A DNA stretch of 20,021 bases from Lachnospiraceae bacterium (GTDB taxonomy: Bacteria > Bacillota > Clostridia > Lachnospirales > Lachnospiraceae): contig CAAFZP010000029.1 in NCBI GenBank assembly GCA_900767585.1, positions 1 through 20,021 of the forward strand, in the 5' to 3' direction. Below are positions 14,665 through 20,021 of this stretch, piece after piece (the stretch's first letter is position 1; the number at the start of each line of letters is the position of its first letter). The position numbers and the translations under genes were made by a program. The notes under the pieces were generated by a model that saw nothing but the letters and a program-made list of their open reading frames with translations, did no database searches and was not told the DNA's origin.

Positions 14665-14693
14665 ATTATACCAATCTGTCTAGGATTCATCAA
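14665..14693 (-). promoter_or_regulatory. Promoter for tmcAL (possibly leaderless)
   Basis: On the minus strand, -35 TTGATG (14693-14688), 17-base spacer, consensus -10 TATAAT (14670-14665). The first base of the tmcAL ATG (14658) is the seventh base after the -10, the usual position of +1. The -35 box is inside the last codons of the upstream regulator gene. Confidence 0.7.
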
Positions 14694-15597
14694 GGCTTGC
14701 CGGCTGGGATTTGGTGGAAATGCGGTAGGAACTTGGCGTTGTCCCGACAACCAGACGAAAATGCTTCGTGAAATGGCTGTGGCTCGAGAATCCGCAGGCA
14801 ATCGCAATGTCCGTGATTGGAAGATCCGTATGTGCAAGCAGATCCGCTGCCTGATAGATGCGTGCCGTGCGTACATATTCCATCGGTGTTGTGTGCAGAT
14901 AGCGCCGGAACAGACGCTGACATTCGCGGACACAGATATTGGCGTGCCCGGCGATTTCTTCGACGCTTTCAATCTCTGTAAGGTGCGAAGGCAGCCACTC
15001 TAGGATCGTGCGGATGCGAAGCTCCTGTGCATCGGGCATGGCAGCTGAATCTGTGAGCTTACACGATTGGCTGATATACAGCCACATGTCGGAAAGCGCG
15101 TTGCGGATGGCAAGCTCATAGCCGTAGTGTTCCGATTCACAGGCGGAGAAAGCACGGTCAAGTGTTTCGAAGAATACAGCATCGTCCTTCCGGCTGTAAA
15201 ATGGATGAAAGGCCGGACCACATTCCACAACCGGCCGCACGTAGCGCGTATCGAAGACCGAACCGATGACACCGGATAGGATATCGGTATTAAACACAAG
15301 CGAATGAAAAAGGCACGGTACATCCGAATCCGCAGTAAATGTGTGCAGGACATTGCTGTTGATGAAGCAGCCCTGCCCGGTGTGCAGGGTGTAGCATTGG
15401 TCATTGATATCGACCTTGACATCCCCGGACAGAAGGGTAAATACCTCGATCTCCTTGTGCCAGTGCGCCGGTATACGCGATGCAATAAAGTTATGGATAT
15501 CGCTGGAATTGGCAATAAAATTAAATGCCTGTGTCTGTTCCTTTAGGAACTCTTTACCGGTCGCATCCGTGATAACCGTGGAAACCTGACGAATCAT
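14680..15597 (-). CDS. AraC-family transcriptional regulator
   Basis: Cytoplasmic DNA-binding regulator of 305 residues. The N-terminal half is a cupin-type sensor domain (RIPAHWHKEIEVFTLLSGDV about 41-60; HTGQGCFINSNVLHTF about 72-87). The C-terminal ~95 residues are the double helix-turn-helix of the family, including the classic second-HTH segment TDIAIACGFSSHSHFTKHFR. Start at ATG 15597 is chosen because AGGAGG lies 9 bases upstream; the open frame runs 28 codons further through promoter sequence. The inducer is unknown; cupin-AraC proteins commonly sense sugars or small metabolites. It is transcribed away from a MATE exporter gene 153 bases off, whose promoter lacks a -35 box, so control of that exporter is likely (inference). 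Confidence 0.93.
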   Translation of the reverse strand: MIRQVSTVITDATGKEFLKEQTQAFNFIANSSDIHNFIASRIPAHWHKEIEVFTLLSGDVKVDINDQCYTLHTGQGCFINSNVLHTFTADSDVPCLFHSLVFNTDILSGVIGSVFDTRYVRPVVECGPAFHPFYSRKDDAVFFETLDRAFSACESEHYGYELAIRNALSDMWLYISQSCKLTDSAAMPDAQELRIRTILEWLPSHLTEIESVEEIAGHANICVRECQRLFRRYLHTTPMEYVRTARIYQAADLLAHTDLPITDIAIACGFSSHSHFTKHFRLVVGTTPSSYRISTKSQPASLDES

Positions 15598-15629
15598 ATA
15601 TGTATGCCTCCTTTTGTCGTTTTTGTTAT

Positions 15630-15658
15630 AGTATATATCGTTTCTTTGATAGCGGCAA
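15630..15658 (-). promoter_or_regulatory. Promoter for the AraC-type regulator
   Basis: On the minus strand, -35 TTGCCG (15658-15653), 17-base spacer, -10 TATACT (15635-15630), 32 bases before the regulator ATG. Confidence 0.65.
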
Positions 15659-15709
15659 CCCCCTAAAATCATTATAATCAAGTCAGTAAAAATGAGATAA
15701 ACAAAGGAT

Positions 15710-15718
15710 TGGTATACA
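15710..15718 (+). promoter_or_regulatory. Extended -10 promoter candidate for MATE gene
   Basis: TGGTATACA at 15710-15718 fits an extended -10 (TGn plus TATACA). The region 17 bases upstream (AAATGA) is not a -35 box, the pattern expected of an activator-dependent promoter. The divergent AraC-type regulator is the obvious candidate activator. I see no clear direct or inverted repeats that would mark its operator. Confidence 0.4.
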
Positions 15719-15750
15719 TTTTGACAAAAAAGTGAAACAGGAGGAAAATT

Positions 15751-17127
15751 ATGGAGAAAAAACAGAGAAGTCGCGTATTGGATATGACGACCGGAAAACC
15801 TTTTAATATGGTGCTGCGATTTGCATTGCCGTTATTCTTCGGAAATCTGTTGCAGCAGTTTTACAATCTGGCAGATACGGCAATCGCCGGAAATATATTA
15901 GGCGATCAGGCACTCGCGGAGATCGGTGCGGTGACAGCATTATATAGCCTGATCATCAATTTCGCATTTGGCTTAAATAATGGTTTTGCCTTGTCTGTCA
16001 GCCGGAGCTTTGGCGCGGGCGATAAGAAGGGCGTGCAGCGTGCGGCAAACTGGATGATCTTATTGTCCATCGGATTTTCCGTTGTTCTGACGCTGGTTTC
16101 CCTGCTTGGCGAGCGTGGATTGCTGCGTGCCCTGCATGTGGCGGCAGATATCCGTGCCGGGGCGTCTGCATATCTGACCGTTATTTTGATTGGCATTCCG
16201 CTCACAATGATATATAATATGGAATCGGCGATGATGCAGGCGGTCGGAAATAGCCTGACGCCACTCTTGTTTTTGCTATTAAGCAGTGTGTTAAATATCG
16301 GACTCGATGTGCTGTTTATGGGACCGTGTGCGATGGGCGTGCGCGGCGCGGCGATTGCAACGGTGCTTGCCCAGGGTATCAGTGCAGTGCTCGGATTCTT
16401 CTATATGCGGAAGCATTACGCGGATCTGCGCCTGGAGAAGGATTCAATAAAGCAGGTTGATAAGTCGTACGTGATGGATATGACATGGACGGGACTGAGT
16501 ATGGCGCTTATGAATGCCATCTACAACGTCGGAAGTGTCATCCTGCAGGGAAGCATCAATGCACTTGGAAATGTCTATATTGCGGCACAGGTCGGTGCCC
16601 GCCGTGTGGCAGAGTTCTTCTATACGCCGGGACTTGCGCTTGGCACGAGTGTGGCAACCTATGCCAGCCAGAACATGGGCGCGGGCAAACGGAAGCGGAT
16701 CGGTAAAGGTATCTGGACAGCGATTATCCTGTATGGAATCTGGTGGGGAATCGCGATGATCTTCTTAGTATTCTTCGCGGAGGATACGCTTCGGCTGATC
16801 ACCGGCAGTGAGACACAGGAGGTAATCGCCAGTGCGCTTCGGTATCTGCGGATCAGTATCCCGATGGTTCCGCCGATGGCAGTGCTTGTAATCATGCGAA
16901 ATGCGCTGCAGGGCATGAAACATCTGGTAATGCCGCTTGTGTGCAGCGGACTCGAACTACTCGGCAAGGTGATCTTTGCAATCTGGCTCGTGCCGGTCTA
17001 TGGTTATATCGCTGTGTGCATCTGTGAACCGGTTACCTGGGTTGTATGTTTCCTGTTTATCATGACCGGGGCTTGGGTGTACCGCCGGGAGTTCCGGGAA
17101 GAACCGGTGCAGGAAACATGTGCGTGA
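15751..17127 (+). CDS. MATE family efflux transporter
   Basis: Multidrug and toxic compound extrusion family, an H+ or Na+ coupled exporter in the cytoplasmic membrane; 458 residues with hydrophobic segments consistent with twelve helices in two repeats. The N-terminal helix block PLFFGNLLQQFYNLADTAIA is typical of the family, as are GLNNGFALSVSRSFGAGD in the first lobe and GLALGTSVATYASQNMGAGK at the equivalent place in the second. AGGAGG at 15739-15744 fixes the ATG at 15751. The substrate cannot be predicted. It lies divergent from the AraC-type regulator and 55 bases ahead of an EamA transporter on the same strand, with no terminator between, so the two exporters are probably one operon. 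Confidence 0.95.
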   Translation: MEKKQRSRVLDMTTGKPFNMVLRFALPLFFGNLLQQFYNLADTAIAGNILGDQALAEIGAVTALYSLIINFAFGLNNGFALSVSRSFGAGDKKGVQRAANWMILLSIGFSVVLTLVSLLGERGLLRALHVAADIRAGASAYLTVILIGIPLTMIYNMESAMMQAVGNSLTPLLFLLLSSVLNIGLDVLFMGPCAMGVRGAAIATVLAQGISAVLGFFYMRKHYADLRLEKDSIKQVDKSYVMDMTWTGLSMALMNAIYNVGSVILQGSINALGNVYIAAQVGARRVAEFFYTPGLALGTSVATYASQNMGAGKRKRIGKGIWTAIILYGIWWGIAMIFLVFFAEDTLRLITGSETQEVIASALRYLRISIPMVPPMAVLVIMRNALQGMKHLVMPLVCSGLELLGKVIFAIWLVPVYGYIAVCICEPVTWVVCFLFIMTGAWVYRREFREEPVQETCA

Positions 17128-17182
17128 GGAGTCCGGAAGATATTATATGAATGCGGAATCTATTACAAATGGAGAATAGACG

Positions 17183-18118
17183 ATGAAGAACGAACAAGAA
17201 AAAACAGAATGGATGCAGAAACCGGTTGTAGTATGGCTTGGCGCCATGCTTTGCTGCTTCCTGTGGGGAAGCGCATTTCCGTGTATCAAGATCGGCTATA
17301 AGCTGTGGGATATCAATGTGTTAGATACGGCATCACAGATTTTATTTGCGGGCATGCGGTTTTTGCTTGCAGGTATACTGGCAATTGTGCTCGGCAGCAT
17401 GCTCGAACGGCGGTTCCTGAAACCGGAGCAGGGCACAGGAGGGAAAATTCTGTGGCTGTCACTGTTACAGACGGTCGCACAGTATATGTTCTTCTATATC
17501 GGACTGGCACATACAAGCGGCGTGAAGGCATCGATCATAGAAGCAGTCAATGTGTTTGTCGCAATCCTTGTATCGGGCTGCCTGTTCCGACAGGAGACAA
17601 TTCATGTCAGACAGATGATCGGCTGTCTGATCGGATTTGCGGGTGTAGTGCTGATTAACTTAAATGGCGTAGACTTCCATATGCAGGCAAATGGAGAGGG
17701 CTTTATCCTGTTGTCGACGATTGCCTATGCGTTTTCATCCGTGTTCCTAAAGCGGTATTCTGCAAAGCACAATCCGGTGATGCTTTCCGGCTATCAGTTT
17801 ATCGTGGGTGGCATCATTTTAATGTTGTTTGGTCTGCTGCTTGGTGGACGACTGGGCGCTGTATCGGCATCCGCCATTGGAATCCTTGTGTATCTGGCGT
17901 TTGTGTCCGCCGTTGCCTACTCGCTCTGGGGACTGCTCTTAAAATACAATCCGGTATCGAAGGTGGCGGTGTTCGGATTCATGAATCCGGTGTTCGGCGT
18001 GATCTTATCCGCATGGCTATTGGATGAGCGGGAGCAGGCGTTTGGCGTGCTGAGCATAATTTCCCTTGCACTTGTCTGTGTGGGAATCTATATTGTCAAT
18101 AAAAGAAATGCGAATTGA
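17183..18118 (+). CDS. EamA-family (DMT) transporter
   Basis: Drug/metabolite transporter superfamily permease, 311 residues, with about ten hydrophobic helices in two EamA repeats. The first repeat starts at WLGAMLCCFLWGSAFPCIKI, the usual EamA entry motif with Pro in the first helix; the second begins near GEGFILLSTIAYAFSSVFLK. Motifs near the ends of the repeats include FAGVVLINLNG and LVCVGIYIVN. The N-terminal 18 residues are hydrophilic and charged. GGAGA at 17171-17175 sets the ATG at 17183. Substrate unknown; being downstream of a MATE exporter suggests export. It belongs to the same broad superfamily as the truncated gene at the left edge, but the two are not obviously recent duplicates. 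Confidence 0.92.
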   Translation: MKNEQEKTEWMQKPVVVWLGAMLCCFLWGSAFPCIKIGYKLWDINVLDTASQILFAGMRFLLAGILAIVLGSMLERRFLKPEQGTGGKILWLSLLQTVAQYMFFYIGLAHTSGVKASIIEAVNVFVAILVSGCLFRQETIHVRQMIGCLIGFAGVVLINLNGVDFHMQANGEGFILLSTIAYAFSSVFLKRYSAKHNPVMLSGYQFIVGGIILMLFGLLLGGRLGAVSASAIGILVYLAFVSAVAYSLWGLLLKYNPVSKVAVFGFMNPVFGVILSAWLLDEREQAFGVLSIISLALVCVGIYIVNKRNAN

Positions 18119-18128
18119 TAATTTGCTC

Positions 18129-18159
18129 TTGACCCGAGGGTAGGTGCAGGTGGTATAAA
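18129..18159 (+). promoter_or_regulatory. Candidate promoter for NUDIX gene
   Basis: -35 TTGACC at 18129-18134 and -10 TATAAA at 18154-18159, with a 19-base spacer that is longer than ideal. The predicted start near 18166 supports translation from ATG 18195, not from the ATG at 18168. Confidence 0.45.
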
Positions 18160-18194
18160 GATCATATATGGATGAAAGAAATGGTGGAATTACA

Positions 18195-18656
18195 ATGCGA
18201 ATGACAACATTATGTTATATCGAGCAGGATGGAAAATACCTCATGCTGCATCGGACGAAGAAAAAGAAAGATATCAATAAGGATAAATGGATCGGTGTCG
18301 GCGGGCATGCCGAAGAGGGCGAAGGACCGGAAGAATGTCTGCTTCGCGAAGTGAAGGAAGAGACAGGGCTGACGCTCACGTCGTACCGGTTCCGTGGGCT
18401 GATTACATTTATCAGCAACGAGTGTGAGCCGGAGCTGATGTGCCTTTTTACGGCAGATGGATTTACCGGAGAGCTGATCACCTGCAACGAGGGGGATCTG
18501 GTCTGGGTGGATAAAGCACAGGTGCCGGAGCTCCCGACCTGGAGCGGAGATGCCATATTCCTGAAGCAGATCCTGTCAGATGATCCAAGATTTTTCACGT
18601 TGCGGCTTGTATATGAGGGCGATACGCTCGTGGAACACCGGTTACAATTTTATTAG
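18195..18656 (+). CDS. NUDIX hydrolase, MutT/8-oxo-dGTP diphosphatase type
   Basis: NUDIX-family pyrophosphohydrolase of 153 residues, annotated in relatives as 8-oxo-dGTP diphosphatase, which would clean oxidised nucleotides from the pool; the true substrate is not provable from sequence. The full NUDIX box GX5EX7REUXEEXGU is present at G37-L59 (REVKEETGL at its end) and follows KWIGVGGHAEEG. Metal-binding Glu residues E52, E55 and E56 are all present. The start is set at ATG 18195 because GGTGGA lies 6 bases upstream and the promoter would put +1 almost on the alternative in-frame ATG at 18168. The last 15 bases overlap the end of the MATE gene on the other strand. Confidence 0.92.
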   Translation: MRMTTLCYIEQDGKYLMLHRTKKKKDINKDKWIGVGGHAEEGEGPEECLLREVKEETGLTLTSYRFRGLITFISNECEPELMCLFTADGFTGELITCNEGDLVWVDKAQVPELPTWSGDAIFLKQILSDDPRFFTLRLVYEGDTLVEHRLQFY

Positions 18657-19967
18657 GTGGTAAATCACATACGCTGCAACCGCGGAGATGGTCTCTGTGA
18701 CCGGGAATGCCCAGAAGACGCCGTTGGCACCAAGGATGCGGCTGAGCAAAAAGGCAGCAGGTATCATGACAACGGCATACCGCGACAGCGAGATCAGCAG
18801 GGATGCCATTCCCTTTTGCAGGGCTTCGAGTGCACCACAACAGGTGACCGAAACTGCTGAGATGATAAATCCGATGCATATGATCGTGAGTGCCTTGACA
18901 CCGATCTTGATCGTCGTCTCGTTGTCGGTGAAAAGTCCGATCATCTGTCCCGGTATGAGCAGGGAGAGCAGCACACCGACAGCCATTACTCCGGCAGTCA
19001 GGCAGAGCGTAGTCAGGAAGATCTGCCTGACACGTTTCTTCTCACCGGCACCGTAGTTGAAGCTGATGATCGGGCGGATACCTTGGATGATTCCATTTGC
19101 AGACAGGTAGATAAATGTCTGCAGCTTATAATAAGCACCAAGCACGAGGACGTATTTCTCCGAAAATGCCGTCAGGATACCGTTCAGATAGGAGATCATG
19201 AGCGACGGCAGAGCCATGTTCAGCGAAGCCGGGATACCGACAGCATATAGATTCCCAAGCAATGCCTTGTTAAACGACAGGTTCTTACGCTTGAAGGAAA
19301 GTGGCAAAGGACGGAAGATGCAGAAGAGCACATAGACAAGCAACGTGATTGTCTGGCCGATTCCAGTTGCGTAAGCTGCACCGGCCATCCCCATCTTCGG
19401 AAATGGTCCGATGCCGAAGATCATCAGTGGATCGAGTACGATGTTAGAGATAAAACCGCACATCATACTGAGCATGGAAACCTTCATTCTGCCGACCGAC
19501 TGGAAGATCTTCTCCAGCGAGATTCCGAGCATGATGATGACTGAGAACACGAATACGCGGTTGGCGTAGATAAGTCCCATCTCGATGATTGTTTCATCCT
19601 TCGTATAAAGTCTCAGAAAATGCGGCATACCAGCCATACAGGCAACCATCAGTATGATTCCGTGGATCACACTTAAGAACATGCCTGTGACCGCTGCCTC
19701 GTCCGCTTTCTCCTGATCCTTCGCACCAAGACAAAATGCAATTCTTGCATTCATCGCGATACCGAATCCAACCGCAATCGCAGTCATCAGATTCTGCAGC
19801 GGATATACAAGTGAGATTGCAGTCATGGCATCCTCGCTGATCTTCGCCACAAAATAACTGTCGACGATGTTATATAGGGAATTGATTGCCATGGAAATAA
19901 CCATCGGCATAGACATCGAGATAACCAACGGTAAAATCGGTTTTTCTTTCATAAAATTCTGGTTCAT
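18642..19967 (-). CDS. MATE family efflux transporter (second copy)
   Basis: MATE exporter of 441 residues, twelve-helix type. The N-terminal block VISMSMPMVISMAINSLYNI with IVDSYFVAKIS is the family's first-helix signature. Other typical segments are GFGIAMNARIAFCLGAKD in the first lobe and ANGIIQGIRPIISFNYGAGE in the second. The start at ATG 19967 has AGGAG 8 bases upstream; the in-frame GTG at 19976 overlaps that AGGAG and is rejected. It differs in sequence from the MATE at 15751 and looks like a distinct subgroup, not a recent duplicate. Substrate unknown. The upstream 45 bases to the window edge hold a possible TATACA (19998-19993) but no supported -35. Confidence 0.94.
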   Translation of the reverse strand: MNQNFMKEKPILPLVISMSMPMVISMAINSLYNIVDSYFVAKISEDAMTAISLVYPLQNLMTAIAVGFGIAMNARIAFCLGAKDQEKADEAAVTGMFLSVIHGIILMVACMAGMPHFLRLYTKDETIIEMGLIYANRVFVFSVIIMLGISLEKIFQSVGRMKVSMLSMMCGFISNIVLDPLMIFGIGPFPKMGMAGAAYATGIGQTITLLVYVLFCIFRPLPLSFKRKNLSFNKALLGNLYAVGIPASLNMALPSLMISYLNGILTAFSEKYVLVLGAYYKLQTFIYLSANGIIQGIRPIISFNYGAGEKKRVRQIFLTTLCLTAGVMAVGVLLSLLIPGQMIGLFTDNETTIKIGVKALTIICIGFIISAVSVTCCGALEALQKGMASLLISLSRYAVVMIPAAFLLSRILGANGVFWAFPVTETISAVAAYVIYHLIKL

Positions 19968-20021
19968 GTTTTTCACTCCTGTGTAATCATTGTGTATATC
20001 GTCCTGTCTGTGGGCAGGGAA

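Noticed and set aside
15721..15726. TTGACA as a -35 box for the MATE gene
   Set aside because: Any matching -10 would fall in the ribosome binding site and start codon region (15739-15755); no TATAAT-like sequence is there.
19974..19976. GTG start for the second MATE gene
   Set aside because: It overlaps the AGGAG ribosome binding site itself, which is ideally spaced for the ATG at 19967.
1..20021. CRISPR array, insertion sequence, prophage, toxin-antitoxin or defence island
   Set aside because: No regularly spaced repeats, transposase, integrase or known defence domains were found; composition and gene content look like ordinary chromosome.

Overview
The window looks like chromosomal core genome of a Gram-positive, low-to-mid GC anaerobe of the class Clostridia, most likely a gut or rumen Lachnospiraceae. 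The reasons are AGGAGG-type ribosome binding sites, the Bacillus/Clostridium gene orders rpmB-yloU-yloV-recG and rsmD(ylbH)-coaD(ylbI)-ylbJ-ylbM, a zinc-ribbon L28, a YlbJ sporulation protein, a PflX-type radical SAM enzyme and a cell-surface cellulase. Family-level placement is inference from gene content; no rRNA or tRNA lies in the window.

Layout. Positions 1-3592 (+) hold the 3' end of an EamA drug/metabolite transporter, a PflX-like radical SAM protein and tex, closely packed as one transcription unit. Positions 3593-3981 hold rpmB (L28), with an A-tract-rich region and a strong extended -10 promoter upstream and a UUCG-loop terminator downstream. Positions 4050-6323 are yloU (Asp23/Gls24 family) and yloV (FakA-like), with their own promoter and a terminator-like hairpin. 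recG follows (6415-8427). A promoter then precedes a small two-helix membrane protein and a membrane-anchored CBM2-like/GH5 endoglucanase (8501-10572). rsmD, coaD and a coiled-coil protein with a poly-Asp tail form the next unit (10636-12456).

Positions 12445-15597 are on the minus strand: araC-type regulator, tmcAL (ylbM), ylbJ. The ylbJ 3' end overlaps the coiled-coil gene tail to tail. Divergent from the regulator are a MATE exporter and an EamA transporter (15751-18118), then a MutT-like NUDIX hydrolase. The NUDIX gene overlaps, tail to tail, a second MATE exporter on the minus strand (18642-19967).

The genes serve translation and RNA (L28, RsmD, TmcAL, Tex), fatty-acid activation and envelope homeostasis (YloV, YloU), DNA repair (RecG, NUDIX), CoA synthesis (CoaD), polysaccharide degradation (GH5) and small-molecule export (MATE, EamA). 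I found no CRISPR array, insertion sequence, phage gene or recognisable defence system. The points most worth a second look are a candidate leaderless promoter for tmcAL, the Asp-tailed coiled-coil protein after coaD, the unknown membrane protein ahead of the anchored cellulase, the inverted ylbJ-ylbM block and the phased A-tracts before rpmB.
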